NCBI RefSeq assembly: GCF_000686725.1
Contig: NZ_JMLK01000015.1
Coordinates: 1-64,000 of the forward strand
Reading direction: 5' to 3'
DNA length: 64,000 nt
DNA from: Clostridium akagii DSM 12554
GTDB lineage: Bacteria; Bacillota; Clostridia; Clostridiales; Clostridiaceae
The stretch's first letter is position 1. Every line of letters begins with the position of its first letter. This document shows positions 35,390-45,118 of the stretch, piece by piece. Under the pieces are notes generated by a model. It was not told the origin of the DNA, searched no databases, and worked only from the letters and a program-made list of their open reading frames with translations. A program made the translations under genes and the position numbers.

Positions 35390-36073
35390 ATGTTTACAGG
35401 AGTAAATATAGATAAAAACCACACAAATAAAGGCATTAATGTAGAAAAATTGCTGAATTTTATAAGAGCAAAATCACGTATTATAACATTCTTTGTGTTA
35501 ATATTATTTATTGTTTTAAATGTGATATTATACAACAATCAGCTTATTGATGTAGATTCCAAAGATGTTTCAGTTGTAAATAAATTATGCTTAAATACCA
35601 CAATAATCGGGGTATTAGTAGGAATGCTTAGTTCATTATTTATAATTGTCTGGTATGAGCAAAAAATAAAAGAATATAAACATAATGATTCGGTAAAAAG
35701 TTACGCTAGAATTTTTAGAGCTGATATCGAAAGAAGTAGGCGACTATTTAAAAATAAAAGATTTGAACTTGTTAAAATAAGTAATGTTACTATTATGAGA
35801 AATTGGCTTCAGTGTTTTGGTTATATTTCATCAAAACTTAGTAAAGAAGAGATACAAGAGCTTGTAAATTATTATTCTAGAATAGAGAAACTTATTGAAT
35901 ATGAGAATAGAATAAATCAGCATCTTGAGAGAATGCAAGGGTCAAAATTGAATGATTACCCATATATGCATGAATACAAGGAATTAATAGCTATGTTTAC
36001 ATATGAAACAAATAATCTTTTTAAGGTTGAATTATCAAATTTAGTTACTAAACTAAATTATTTATGCAAATAA
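35390..36073 (+). CDS. Unknown two-helix membrane protein
   Basis: A 227-residue protein that I do not recognise. Two membrane helices (about 31-48 and 69-88) are separated by a short loop (NNQLIDVDSKDVSVVNKL). The C-terminal 135 residues are soluble and helical, rich in Arg, Glu and Lys, with segments such as FRADIERSRRLFKNKRFEL and YYSRIEKLIEYENRINQHLE that could form coiled coils. AAAGGAGA precedes the ATG. It stands alone between two terminators. Confidence 0.6.
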   Translation: MFTGVNIDKNHTNKGINVEKLLNFIRAKSRIITFFVLILFIVLNVILYNNQLIDVDSKDVSVVNKLCLNTTIIGVLVGMLSSLFIIVWYEQKIKEYKHNDSVKSYARIFRADIERSRRLFKNKRFELVKISNVTIMRNWLQCFGYISSKLSKEEIQELVNYYSRIEKLIEYENRINQHLERMQGSKLNDYPYMHEYKELIAMFTYETNNLFKVELSNLVTKLNYLCK

Positions 36074-36096
36074 GGACAAGCTATATAATTTATATT

Positions 36097-36142
36097 AAAA
36101 ATCCAGATTAACCTTGCAATTAAAGTTAATCTGGATTTTTAA
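36097..36142 (+). terminator. Terminator after the unknown membrane protein gene
   Basis: A perfect 16-bp stem (36097-36112 with 36125-36140), 12-base loop, with the right arm ending in five T residues. Confidence 0.88.
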
Positions 36143-36301
36143 TAATATCTATAACTTAAAAATGAAGGATTGTAGTTCTATTTCTATTAAAACCTAAATA
36201 AAAATATCCAATTTCGGCCTATATAATATTATAAAATACCCTAATTAGTATGAAATGTAATAAATATATAGATATTTTATTAATAATTTATTAATAAAAT
36301 A

Positions 36302-36330
36302 TTGATTATGATATTAAATTATGATATTAT
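36302..36330 (+). promoter_or_regulatory. Promoter and hairpin leader of the liv operon
   Basis: TTGATT (36302-36307) and TATTAT (36325-36330), 17 bases apart. The leader that follows holds two tandem hairpins, ATAATAGGAAT/ATTCCTATTAT (36354-36386) and TCAATATTAA/TTAATATTGA (36388-36417). The rest of the 400-base gap before livJ carries the preceding terminator and no reading frame. Confidence 0.45.
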
Positions 36331-36473
36331 AATGGAAAATAATTTATATACATATAATAGGAATATAGTTATGAAATTCCTATTATATCAATATTAATAC
36401 TTTGTTGTTAATATTGAAGAAATATATTTAGCAATGTCTCATTATTTATTAAATTTACAGGGGGGCTTTTTTT

Positions 36474-37619
36474 ATGATAAAAAAGAAAATAGCATTGGCG
36501 ATTACATTAGCAATGACATTAGGAATTTTTTCTGGATGTGGTACTGGAAGTGGAGGTAGTTCTAGCGACGAAATAGATATTGGAGTTGTAATTCCACTTA
36601 CCGGATCAGTGGCTGCTTTTGGTAAGTCAGCTCGTAATGGTTTGGATTTACTCCAAACTGAAATTAATGACAAAGGTGGAATAAATGGAAAGAAGGTTAA
36701 ATTTATTTATGGAGATGATGAAAATAAACCGGCTTCAGCAGTAAATGTTGCACAAAAACTTATAAATGATGACAAGGTTGTAGCAATTGTTGGACCGCTT
36801 ACTAGTACTTGTGCTAATTCCGTTGCTCCAATTCTAGAGCAGGATAAGATACCTATGGTTACAGGTACAGGAACTAATCCTAAAATCACACAAGCAGGTG
36901 ACTATATTTTCAGAACATGTTTTATTGATCCTTTTCAAGGGACAGTAATTGCTAAATTCGCTTCAGGAGATTTGAAAGCTAAGACAGCAGCTATTCTTTA
37001 TGATAACGGAAATGATTATTCAAAAGGTCTTGCAGATAATTTCCAAAAATCTTTTGAAAAAGCAGGTGGCAAAATATTAGATTCTGAAACTTATAATACA
37101 AATGATCAGGATTTTAATGCCCAGCTTACAAAGATAAAGAATGAAAACCCAGATGTTCTCCTTGCACCAGATTACTATTCAACAGTAGGTATGATAGCAA
37201 AACAGGCAAGAGCCCAGGGAATAAAATCAACTTTTTTAGGCGGAGATGGATGGGATTCATCTGATTTATTCACAGTTGGTGGAGATGCCGTAAATGGTGC
37301 ATACTTTACCGACCACTATTCATCAAAAGACACTTCAAAAGAAGTTACTACATTTATTGATAGCTTTAAGAAAAAATATAAATCTACCCCAGATTCTATG
37401 GCAGCACTAAACTATGATGCCGGGAAAGTATTAGTGCAATCAATCCAAAAAGCTGGAAAAACAGATGGTGAAAGCATAAAGAATGCATTAAAAAGTTATA
37501 GTGGTACTGTAGTGTCAGGCAAAATTACATTTGATAAAGATAGAAATGCAATTAAAGCAGCTGTAATTATAAATGTTAAAAACAATGATTTCGATTTTGT
37601 GAAAAAAGTTCAACCATAG
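36474..37619 (+). CDS. livJ: Branched-chain amino acid ABC transporter substrate-binding lipoprotein
   Basis: A 381-residue extracytoplasmic binding protein. Basic start MIKKKIALAI, hydrophobic helix and lipobox FSGC with Cys22 as lipid anchor, then a Ser/Gly linker and the Leu/Ile/Val-binding fold (IDIGVVIPLTGSVAAFGKS; IVGPLTSTCANSVAPILEQ; TDHYSSKDTSKEV). GGGGGG lies before the ATG. First gene of a complete liv set. A strong hairpin between it and livH probably keeps its mRNA more abundant than the permease message. Confidence 0.93.
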   Translation: MIKKKIALAITLAMTLGIFSGCGTGSGGSSSDEIDIGVVIPLTGSVAAFGKSARNGLDLLQTEINDKGGINGKKVKFIYGDDENKPASAVNVAQKLINDDKVVAIVGPLTSTCANSVAPILEQDKIPMVTGTGTNPKITQAGDYIFRTCFIDPFQGTVIAKFASGDLKAKTAAILYDNGNDYSKGLADNFQKSFEKAGGKILDSETYNTNDQDFNAQLTKIKNENPDVLLAPDYYSTVGMIAKQARAQGIKSTFLGGDGWDSSDLFTVGGDAVNGAYFTDHYSSKDTSKEVTTFIDSFKKKYKSTPDSMAALNYDAGKVLVQSIQKAGKTDGESIKNALKSYSGTVVSGKITFDKDRNAIKAAVIINVKNNDFDFVKKVQP

Positions 37620-37624
37620 TTTAT

Positions 37625-37664
37625 TTATTACATAGCATGCTCTTTTATGCATGCTATGTAATAA
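37625..37664 (+). terminator. Intercistronic hairpin livJ-livH
   Basis: A perfect 16-bp stem (37625-37640 with 37649-37664), 8-base loop, no T run after it. It is likely to act as an RNA 3'-end stabiliser or partial terminator between the binding protein and the permease genes. Confidence 0.65.
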
Positions 37665-37708
37665 GAATTAAATGAAATTGAGTATATAACGGAAATGGGG
37701 GAAAATAA

Positions 37709-38593
37709 ATGGAATTTTTACAGCAAGTGATTAATGGGTTGGCCCTAGGAAGTGTTTATGCACTTATTGCAATTGGATATACAATGGTTTATGGAATAAT
37801 CGGTCTTATAAATTTTGCACACGGAGATATATATATGATGGGAGCTTTCTTTGGATTTTTTGCTGCTTCAAAATTCAATTTGCCATTTATACCCACTTTA
37901 GCTATAGGGATGATATGTGCAGCTGTTTTAGGAGTAGCAATCGAAAAAATTGCATATAAACCACTTAGAAATTCGCCAAAGCTTTCTTTGCTTATAACTG
38001 CCATAGGAATGTCGCTACTACTGGAAAATGGAAGTAGACTTGATTTTATATTTGGACCAGATTATAGAACTTATCCGTCAAATCTTTTGCCATCACAAAT
38101 TATAAAAATCGGAGCATTAAGACTGGATTCACTTCATTTGATTATTATTTTAATTTCAATATTATTAGCAGCATTACTTCAAATAATAGTATTCAGAACA
38201 AAGGTGGGAAAAGCTATGAGGGCAACCTCTTTTGATAAAGATGCAGCTGCATTAATGGGAATAAATATTGATAATATTATATCAATAACTTTTGCTATTG
38301 GTTCTGCACTTGCTGGTGCTGCGGGAGTATTAGTTGGCATACTTTATTCTAGAATTGATCCCTATATGGGAATTATGCCTGGTTTAAAAGCATTTATAGC
38401 AGCAGTACTTGGTGGTATTGGAATAATACCTGGAGCGGTGCTTGGAGGAATAATAATGGGTATTGCTGAAACTTTTACAAAAGTATATATTTCGTCTAAA
38501 CTTTCAGATGCTATAGCTTTTGCAATATTAATCGTAATTCTACTTATAAAACCTTCTGGTCTATTAGGGAAAAAATCAAATGTGAAAGTGTAG
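37709..38593 (+). CDS. livH: Branched-chain amino acid ABC transporter permease LivH
   Basis: A 294-residue inner-membrane permease with about eight helices. Typical blocks: NGLALGSVYALIAIGYTMVY, LINFAHGDIYMMGAF and the cytoplasmic loop AMRATSFDKDAAALMGI (EAA-like contact to the ATPases), then GILYSRIDPYMGI. Together with LivM it forms the pore for branched-chain amino acids. A GGGGGA ribosome site lies before the ATG. It ends 9 bases before livM. Confidence 0.94.
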   Translation: MEFLQQVINGLALGSVYALIAIGYTMVYGIIGLINFAHGDIYMMGAFFGFFAASKFNLPFIPTLAIGMICAAVLGVAIEKIAYKPLRNSPKLSLLITAIGMSLLLENGSRLDFIFGPDYRTYPSNLLPSQIIKIGALRLDSLHLIIILISILLAALLQIIVFRTKVGKAMRATSFDKDAAALMGINIDNIISITFAIGSALAGAAGVLVGILYSRIDPYMGIMPGLKAFIAAVLGGIGIIPGAVLGGIIMGIAETFTKVYISSKLSDAIAFAILIVILLIKPSGLLGKKSNVKV

Positions 38594-38602
38594 GTGAATT
38601 CT

Positions 38603-39547
38603 ATGATAAAAAATAGTTTAAAAAGGTTCTCAATATTTATAGCAACTTCAATAATTATATTTGTTATACTTACTTTTATTATTAATCAGAATATAATTAA
38701 TCAGTACGATGTAAGAATACTGGTTTTGATTTGTATTAATATTATGTTAGCTCTAAGTGTAAACCTCATAGTAGGGTTTACTGGGCAATTTACTATAGGA
38801 CATTCTGCTTTTATGGCAATAGGCGCATATGCAGCAGCTATGCTTACAATAAATTTAAAGCTACCTTTTCCATTATCTCTTTTAGGTGCTGGAATTATAG
38901 CTGGTTTTATAGGACTTTTAATTGGGATACCAACATTAAGGCTTAAAGGAGATTATTTAGCAATTACTACATTGGGTTTTTGCCAAATAGTAGTAGTGGT
39001 AATTCAGAATATTCCCCAGTTTGGCGGAGCACAAGGACTTACAGGAATACCGCCTAAAACTACATTTGCGTGGACATTTTTTACAATGATTGTAACAATA
39101 CTTGTAATCTATAACATAGTTCATTCGTCACAAGGAAGAGCAATGATTTCTATTCGTGAAGATGAAATCGCAGCTGAAGCTATGGGTATTAATAGCACAA
39201 AATACAAGATAATGGCATTTGTTATTGGGGCTTTTATTGCAGGGGTTGCAGGTGGACTTTATTCACATTATATGATGTATATAGAACCTCAATCATTTAA
39301 CTTTCTTAAATCCATGGATTTTATTGTGTATGTAGTACTAGGAGGTCTTGGAAGTATACCAGGTTGTATTATTTCAACTGCTGTACTAACATACCTTCCA
39401 GAAGGACTTAGAGGTTTTGGCGATTTAAGAATGGTTATTTATCCAATACTTTTAATTGTAATAATGATTTTAAATGCAAAAGGTATTTCTCCATCTAAAT
39501 TGTTTAAAAGAAAGTCAAAAGGGAGGGATAAAGATGCCATTGCTTGA
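38603..39547 (+). CDS. livM: Branched-chain amino acid ABC transporter permease LivM
   Basis: A 314-residue permease with about eight to nine helices. Family signatures: GFTGQFTIGHSAFMAIGAYA, TLRLKGDYLAITTLGF and the EAA-like loop MISIREDEIAAEAMGI. The ATG at 38603 follows AGGTGA by 5 bases. A GTG at 38594 directly after the livH stop is an alternative start. The last 14 bases overlap livG, so translation is coupled. Confidence 0.93.
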   Translation: MIKNSLKRFSIFIATSIIIFVILTFIINQNIINQYDVRILVLICINIMLALSVNLIVGFTGQFTIGHSAFMAIGAYAAAMLTINLKLPFPLSLLGAGIIAGFIGLLIGIPTLRLKGDYLAITTLGFCQIVVVVIQNIPQFGGAQGLTGIPPKTTFAWTFFTMIVTILVIYNIVHSSQGRAMISIREDEIAAEAMGINSTKYKIMAFVIGAFIAGVAGGLYSHYMMYIEPQSFNFLKSMDFIVYVVLGGLGSIPGCIISTAVLTYLPEGLRGFGDLRMVIYPILLIVIMILNAKGISPSKLFKRKSKGRDKDAIA

Positions 39548-40304
39548 AGTGCGAAATCTTACCATACGTTTTGAAGGACTTATTGCAGTTTCGGATTTTT
39601 CAATTACTATGGGCGAACATGATTTGGTGGGATTAATAGGACCCAATGGTGCTGGAAAAACTACTATATTTAATATGCTTACAGGTGTTCGTACTCCAAC
39701 CGAAGGAATAATTCAATTTGCAGGGGAAGATATTACTAAGATAAAACCTTATCAGATAACCAAAAAAAGAATGGCAAGAACATTCCAGAATATTAGGCTT
39801 TTTAAAGATGTATCTGTGCTAGACAATGTTAAAATATCATTTAATTTTAGGGTTAAGTACAATTTATTTGATTCAATTTTCAGATTGCCAAAATTTTTTA
39901 GAGAAGAAGAAGAAATAGAAGAAAAAGCAATTAATATTCTTAAAATTTTCAGATTAGATAACAAGAAGCATGAAATGGCTGCTAATTTATCTTATGGAGA
40001 GCAGAGAAGACTTGAAATAGCAAGAGCGCTTGCAGCTAGTCCTAAACTACTTTTATTGGATGAACCAGCAGCTGGAATGAATCCACAAGAGACACAAGAA
40101 CTTACTGAACTTATTAAATGGGTAAAAAATGAATATAAAATTTCAATACTTCTTATAGAACACGATATGAAACTTGTTATGAATTTGTGTGAAAAAATAG
40201 TTGTTTTAGATTATGGCAAAAAAATTGCAGAGGGTACTCCGGAGGAAATAAAAACAAACAAGCAGGTTATAAAGGCTTACTTAGGAGATGATGCAGATGC
40301 TTAA
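39534..40304 (+). CDS. livG: Branched-chain amino acid ABC transporter ATPase LivG
   Basis: A 256-residue ATPase. Walker A GPNGAGKTT, signature LSYGEQRRLEIARAL, Walker B LLLLDEPAAGM and the switch His in IEHDMKLV. The ATG at 39534 follows GGGAGGG, so the 20-codon open frame upstream inside livM is rejected. It pairs with LivF on the cytoplasmic face of LivHM. The livF start lies inside its last codons. Confidence 0.95.
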   Translation: MPLLEVRNLTIRFEGLIAVSDFSITMGEHDLVGLIGPNGAGKTTIFNMLTGVRTPTEGIIQFAGEDITKIKPYQITKKRMARTFQNIRLFKDVSVLDNVKISFNFRVKYNLFDSIFRLPKFFREEEEIEEKAINILKIFRLDNKKHEMAANLSYGEQRRLEIARALAASPKLLLLDEPAAGMNPQETQELTELIKWVKNEYKISILLIEHDMKLVMNLCEKIVVLDYGKKIAEGTPEEIKTNKQVIKAYLGDDADA

Positions 40305-41001
40305 GATTAAAGATCTAAATCTATATTATGGAGTAATACATGCCCTTAAGAATATTAATCTGGAAGTAAATGAAGGAGAAATCGTTACGCTTATTGGTTC
40401 AAATGGTGCAGGGAAGACATCTACACTTAGGGCTATTTCAGGGCTAAATCAAATAAAATCCGGTGAAATTAGTTTTGAAGGAAAGACTATAAGTAAGCTT
40501 CCAAGTTATAAAATGCCACATCTTGGTATATCTCATGTTCCTGAGGGAAGAAGAATTTTTGCAAATTTAACCGTAATGGAAAATCTTGAACTTGGAGCAT
40601 ATATAAGAAAAGACAAGGCTAACATTTCAAAAGATTATGAAAAAGTATTCCAAAAGTTTCCTAGATTAAAGGAAAGGGCTAAACAAATGGCAGGTACCTT
40701 AAGTGGTGGAGAGCAGCAAATGCTTGCTATGGGTAGAGCACTCATGATTAATCCTAAAATACTTCTTTTGGATGAGCCTTCCATGGGGCTCGCGCCATTA
40801 GTTGTAAAAAATATTTTTGAAATTATTAAGGAGATAAATCAAGCAGGAACTACGGTTTTACTTATAGAACAAAATGCACGTATGGCACTTTCTATTGCAG
40901 ATAGGGCATATGTAATTGAAACTGGCAATATTGTGAAGGAAGGAAATGCAAAGGAACTATTGCATAGTGATGATATTAAAAAAGCATATTTAGGAGAATA
41001 A
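40297..41001 (+). CDS. livF: Branched-chain amino acid ABC transporter ATPase LivF
   Basis: A 234-residue ATPase. Walker A GSNGAGKTS, signature LSGGEQQMLAMGRAL, Walker B ILLLDEPSMGLAP and LIEQNARMAL. The ATG at 40297 is chosen because AGGAGA (40283-40288) is 8 bases upstream. Earlier ATGs at 40288 and 40291 overlap that site. Last gene of the liv operon, ended by a 21-bp-stem terminator. Confidence 0.95.
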   Translation: MLKIKDLNLYYGVIHALKNINLEVNEGEIVTLIGSNGAGKTSTLRAISGLNQIKSGEISFEGKTISKLPSYKMPHLGISHVPEGRRIFANLTVMENLELGAYIRKDKANISKDYEKVFQKFPRLKERAKQMAGTLSGGEQQMLAMGRALMINPKILLLDEPSMGLAPLVVKNIFEIIKEINQAGTTVLLIEQNARMALSIADRAYVIETGNIVKEGNAKELLHSDDIKKAYLGE

Positions 41002-41053
41002 GGCATGTGGGAAAACAAACTATAATACTGAATTGCTATTTTTGACCATGCCT
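41001..41053. repeat. Possible divergent copy of the dispersed repeat
   Basis: Ends AGGCATG and CATGCCT are inverted. The interior (ATACTG then AATTGCTATTTTTGA) recalls the other copies but is clearly diverged. It follows the livF stop directly. Confidence 0.35.
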
Positions 41054-41106
41054 AAGTACAAGCAAAATGAAAAGGATTTTTCTTTTCATTTTGCTTGTAC
41101 TTTTTA
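41054..41106 (+). terminator. Terminator of the liv operon
   Basis: A perfect 21-bp stem (41054-41074 with 41082-41102), 7-base loop, right arm merging with five T residues. Confidence 0.92.
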
Positions 41107-41177
41107 TAAGTGATATAGTGAAATTTTTAAGGCGTAATAAATAATTTAATATTTTCATCTAAGATAATAAATTTAGG

Positions 41178-41206
41178 TTGACAACAAACAATTTTATTGT
41201 TAATAT
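41178..41206 (+). promoter_or_regulatory. Promoter of the histidine operon
   Basis: TTGACA (41178-41183) and TAATAT (41201-41206), 17 bases apart. The leader to hisZ is only about 55 bases, too short for a T-box, and no His-rich leader peptide is seen. Confidence 0.65.
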
Positions 41207-41269
41207 TTTAGTATAGTAAAGCGGTGCAGTGATGAATTGATGAAGAAAACTGATTATGGGGGATTTAAC

Positions 41270-42508
41270 ATGCCAAATTTAAACAACTATATACCTGAAG
41301 GTACAAGAGATATACTTTTTAATGAATGTTATTCAAAAATTCAAATAGAAAATTTGCTTAGAGATGTATATAAAAATTATGGATACCATGAAATTATTTC
41401 ACCAACTTTAGAATTTTATGATGTATTTAATATGAATGACCAGCCAATTAGTCAAGAAAAGATGTTTAAGCTGTTTGATAACAGAGGAAGAATCTTAGTT
41501 CTAAGGGCGGATATGACAACACCTATAGCACGAATAGCTGCTACTAAGATAAAAAAAGAAATGTTTCCAATGAAACTTTGTTATAGCCAAAATATATTTA
41601 GAGTAAATGAAATATTAAATGGAAAACTTAGCGAATTTACTCAATCAGGTATTGAAATATTAGGATCACACGAAATACGTGGAGATGTGGAAGCAATTTA
41701 CACTGGGATAGAAGCTCTTAAAAAGATAGGTCTTGAGGACTTTAAAATTGAAATTGGAGATTCTAAATTTTTCAAAGAACTTACAGAAACGGTGAATTTA
41801 GATGAATCAAAAAAAGAAAATTTAAGAATGCTAATTCAAAATAAAAATATATCAGCCTTAAAAGAATTTTTAGACGATAATAAAGAAAATATAGATAAAA
41901 ATATAAGTATAGTTTTAGAAAAACTTCCGGAACTTTTTGGAGGTAAAGAAGTTATAATTGAAACACAAAAACTTTTAAATAATGCTGATAATATGACATC
42001 ACTTAAATGTATAAAAGATGTTTATGAGGTAATGGATAAACTTGGACTTAGTAAATACATATCCGTTGATCTTGGGATGCTACAAAATTTAAATTATTAT
42101 TCAGGCTTGATATTCAGAGGATACTGCATGGAAGTTGGTGACAGTATATTAAGTGGAGGAAGGTACGATAAATTAATTGAAAATTTTGGTGATAGTTTAC
42201 CAGCAACGGGATTTGCTATAAATGTTGATATTGTACTTGAGGCACTTAGGCTTCAGGAAAAACTAACTCCAGATAAGGCTATAGAAAAAGTGGTTTTTTG
42301 TGATATTGTCAACTTAAATAAGGGATATGCTTTATTAAAAACTATTAATAGAGCTGGAGTTAAAGCGGAAGTTGCATTATTTGATAGTGAGGAAGAAGCC
42401 TTAGAATATTGTGAAAGAGTTGATTGTTATTGCTTGATAAATGTGATAGATAAAACAGAACATAAGATGGGCATTAATGGTTGGTCAAAAAAAGAATATA
42501 AATTTTAG
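41270..42508 (+). CDS. hisZ: ATP phosphoribosyltransferase regulatory subunit HisZ
   Basis: A 412-residue histidyl-tRNA-synthetase-like protein without charging function that activates the short HisG and supports histidine feedback. Class II synthetase blocks are present: PEGTRDILFNECYSK, VLRADMTTPIARIA, CYSQNIFRVNE and SGGRYDKLIENFG. The ATG at 41270 has GGGGGAT 7 bases upstream. Earlier in-frame TTG and ATG codons at 41237/41240 lack one. First gene of the ten-gene operon. It is expected here because HisG is the short form. Confidence 0.93.
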   Translation: MPNLNNYIPEGTRDILFNECYSKIQIENLLRDVYKNYGYHEIISPTLEFYDVFNMNDQPISQEKMFKLFDNRGRILVLRADMTTPIARIAATKIKKEMFPMKLCYSQNIFRVNEILNGKLSEFTQSGIEILGSHEIRGDVEAIYTGIEALKKIGLEDFKIEIGDSKFFKELTETVNLDESKKENLRMLIQNKNISALKEFLDDNKENIDKNISIVLEKLPELFGGKEVIIETQKLLNNADNMTSLKCIKDVYEVMDKLGLSKYISVDLGMLQNLNYYSGLIFRGYCMEVGDSILSGGRYDKLIENFGDSLPATGFAINVDIVLEALRLQEKLTPDKAIEKVVFCDIVNLNKGYALLKTINRAGVKAEVALFDSEEEALEYCERVDCYCLINVIDKTEHKMGINGWSKKEYKF

Positions 42509-42526
42509 AAATGGGGATTTTTTATT

Positions 42527-43168
42527 ATGGAATGCTTAAAACCGTTAAGAATAGCACTTACAAAGGGAAGGCTTGAAAAATTCTCTATAGAAATATTTGA
42601 TAAGATAGGTATAGACACAGAGGAATTAAAAAATAAGGGCAGGAAATTAGTACTAAGCGATAAGAAAAATAATATTCAATTTGTATTAGTAAAGGCTGCA
42701 GACGTATTAACCTATGTGGAGCACGGAGCAGCTGATATAGGAATAGTTGGTAAGGACACACTTCTAGAAGCTGGAATAGATTTTTATGAAGTTGTGGATT
42801 TAAAGGTTGGTAAATGCAAATTTGCATTAGCATCCATTCCTAGTTTTGATTTAAATAAAGGTTATAATAGAAAAAAAATAGCAACTAAATACCCAAGAGT
42901 TACTAGAGAATATTTCAGAAAACTAGGCAAGGATGTTGAAATAATTAAAATTGAGGGATCAGTGGAACTTGCACCAATAATTGGACTTTCAGATGCGATT
43001 GTGGATATAGTTGAAACAGGAACTACTTTAAAGGAAAATGGGTTAGTTATTTTTGATGAAATATGTGACATCAGTGCTAGAATGATTGTAAACAGAGCTA
43101 GTATGAAAATGAGAATTGATAAAATAAAAAAAATCATAAGTGATGTTCAACAAGTAGTTAACAATTAG
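42527..43168 (+). CDS. hisG: ATP phosphoribosyltransferase, short form HisG
   Basis: A 213-residue catalytic subunit for the first step of histidine synthesis (ATP plus PRPP). The short form lacks the C-terminal regulatory domain and therefore needs HisZ. Signatures: LRIALTKGRLEKFSIEIF at the start, HGAADIGIVGKDTL, and the PRPP loop region DAIVDIVETGTTLKENGL. It starts 18 bases after hisZ. Confidence 0.95.
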   Translation: MECLKPLRIALTKGRLEKFSIEIFDKIGIDTEELKNKGRKLVLSDKKNNIQFVLVKAADVLTYVEHGAADIGIVGKDTLLEAGIDFYEVVDLKVGKCKFALASIPSFDLNKGYNRKKIATKYPRVTREYFRKLGKDVEIIKIEGSVELAPIIGLSDAIVDIVETGTTLKENGLVIFDEICDISARMIVNRASMKMRIDKIKKIISDVQQVVNN

Positions 43169-43181
43169 GGGGGGCATAGAT

Positions 43182-44474
43182 ATGAGTGAACTAATAGATA
43201 TATTACAGGCAAATTCAAAGCAGGCAAAAAATTATTTTAAAAGCCTAAGGGAAAGATCAGGAAATACGGAAGAAGATGCAAACAAAGTGGTACAGGAAAT
43301 ACTTCGCAATGTTAAAAATGGTGGAGATAAAGCAGTTATTGATTATACAAGAAAGTTTGATAGTGAAAAAATAACATCAATAATTGTAAGCGAAGAAGAA
43401 ATAAGTAGTGCTTATGGAAAAGTTCAGGCTGAATTTATAGATGCATTAAAAACCGCTCAAGGAAATATTACGGAATTTCATGAAAAACAAAGGGAAAAAG
43501 CTTGGATCATGACTAGGGACAACGGAGTAGTTATGGGACAATTAGTTAGAGGGCTCGCTAGAGTTGGAATTTATGTTCCTGGAGGCACTGCATCTTATCC
43601 TTCTTCAGTATTAATGAATGCTATTCCTGCAAAGGTTGCAGGGGTGGGAAAAATAGTTATGGTTACACCTCCACAAAAAGACGGAAATATAAATCCAGCA
43701 ATACTAGTAGCAGCGGATATTGCTGGGGTGGATGAAATATATAAAGTAGGTGGAGCTCAAGGCATAGCTGCACTTGCTTATGGAACGGAAACTATAAAAA
43801 AAGTTGATAAGATAGTTGGGCCTGGAAATATATTTGTGGCACTTGCAAAAAAAAGTGTATTTGGATTAGTTGATATAGATATGATAGCAGGACCAAGCGA
43901 AATATTAGTGCTGGCAGATGAAACAGGGGATGCAAGTTTTATTGCAGCTGATTTAATGTCTCAAGCAGAACATGATAAGTTAGCATCTGCTATTCTTGTA
44001 ACCACATCTAGAGAACTTGCAGTGAAGGTACAAGGAGAAATAAAAAAGCAGATTGAAGGTTTAGCTAGAAAAGAAATAATTGAAGAATCACTAAAAAACT
44101 TTGGGATTATATTTGTAGTAGAAAATATAGATGAAGGAATAAATCTTGCCAATGACATAGCACCAGAACATTTTGAACTAATTGTAAAAGATCCATTTTT
44201 ATATCTAGGAAAAGTTAAAAATGCAGGATCAATCTTTCTTGGAAGCTTTTCACCTGAACCACTAGGAGATTATATGGCAGGTCCTAATCATGTGTTACCT
44301 ACAAGTGGAACTGCTAGATTTTTTTCGCCATTATCCGTGGATACATTTATTAAAAAATCTAGCTATATTTATTATAGTGAACCTGCACTGAAAGAAGTTA
44401 AGGATAAAATAATAACAATAGCAGAGGTTGAAGGTCTAACAGCTCACGCAAATGCTATAAAGGTAAGATTTTAG
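43182..44474 (+). CDS. hisD: Histidinol dehydrogenase
   Basis: A 430-residue zinc enzyme oxidising histidinol to histidine in two NAD-dependent steps. Recognisable parts: VYVPGGTASYPSSVLMNAIP, VGGAQGIAALAYGTETI, VDKIVGPGNIFVALAKK, and the zinc and catalytic His region SQAEHDKLASAIL with AGPNHVLPTSGTAR. A long G run forms the ribosome site. The order hisG-hisD-hisB is standard for clostridia. Confidence 0.96.
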   Translation: MSELIDILQANSKQAKNYFKSLRERSGNTEEDANKVVQEILRNVKNGGDKAVIDYTRKFDSEKITSIIVSEEEISSAYGKVQAEFIDALKTAQGNITEFHEKQREKAWIMTRDNGVVMGQLVRGLARVGIYVPGGTASYPSSVLMNAIPAKVAGVGKIVMVTPPQKDGNINPAILVAADIAGVDEIYKVGGAQGIAALAYGTETIKKVDKIVGPGNIFVALAKKSVFGLVDIDMIAGPSEILVLADETGDASFIAADLMSQAEHDKLASAILVTTSRELAVKVQGEIKKQIEGLARKEIIEESLKNFGIIFVVENIDEGINLANDIAPEHFELIVKDPFLYLGKVKNAGSIFLGSFSPEPLGDYMAGPNHVLPTSGTARFFSPLSVDTFIKKSSYIYYSEPALKEVKDKIITIAEVEGLTAHANAIKVRF

Positions 44475-44485
44475 GAGTGATATAA

Positions 44486-45085
44486 ATGGTAAAAAGAGAG
44501 GCTTTAATTAAGAGAGATACATTTGAAACTGGAATAGAAATGAGTTTAGATCTTGATGGAGAAGGAAATTCAGAAATAGATACAGGAGTGGGATTCTTTG
44601 ATCATATGCTAACACTATTTTCGAAACATGGATTGTTCAACTTAAAGGTTAAAGCAAAGGGCGATTTATATGTGGATTCACATCATTTAGTTGAGGATGT
44701 GGGAATTGTTTTAGGTAAGTGTATAGCCAAGGCTTTAGGAGATAAAAAAGGTATAAAAAGATATGGAACTTCATATTTACCCATGGATGAAAGTCTTGAA
44801 CTTGTGTCCATGGATATTAGTGGAAGACCTTTTTTAGTATTTGAGGGAGATTTTGAAACTAAGCTACTTGGAAATTTTGAAACGGAAATGGTTGAAGAAT
44901 TTTTTAGAGCTGTGGCTATGAATTCCGGGATAACCCTTCATGCCAAAGTGTTATATGGTAAAAACACTCATCACATGATTGAAGGACTTTTTAAGGGGCT
45001 TGGGAGAGCTTTAAGAGAAGCAATAGAAATTGATCCAAGGATTAAAGGCGTTATGTCTACAAAAGGTAGCTTACAAAATGACTAG
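44486..45085 (+). CDS. hisB: Imidazoleglycerol-phosphate dehydratase
   Basis: A 199-residue manganese enzyme, monofunctional (no phosphatase domain). The two His-rich metal motifs are present: [13 protein letters not shown] with [11 protein letters not shown], and [27 protein letters not shown] lies before the ATG. Histidinol-phosphate phosphatase is not part of this operon and must be encoded elsewhere. Confidence 0.95.
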   Translation: MVKREALIKRDTFETGIEMSLDLDGEGNSEIDTGVGFFDHMLTLFSKHGLFNLKVKAKGDLYVDSHHLVEDVGIVLGKCIAKALGDKKGIKRYGTSYLPMDESLELVSMDISGRPFLVFEGDFETKLLGNFETEMVEEFFRAVAMNSGITLHAKVLYGKNTHHMIEGLFKGLGRALREAIEIDPRIKGVMSTKGSLQND

Positions 45086-45118
45086 TTCTAAATTTCGAAA
45101 AAATGTGAGGTGATTACC

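Noticed and set aside
36163-36473. CodY box before the liv operon
   Set aside because: AT-rich sequence, but no good match to AATTTTCWGAAAATT was found.
41107-41269. T-box or His leader peptide for the histidine operon
   Set aside because: The leader is about 55 bases, without T-box sequence, terminator or a run of His codons.
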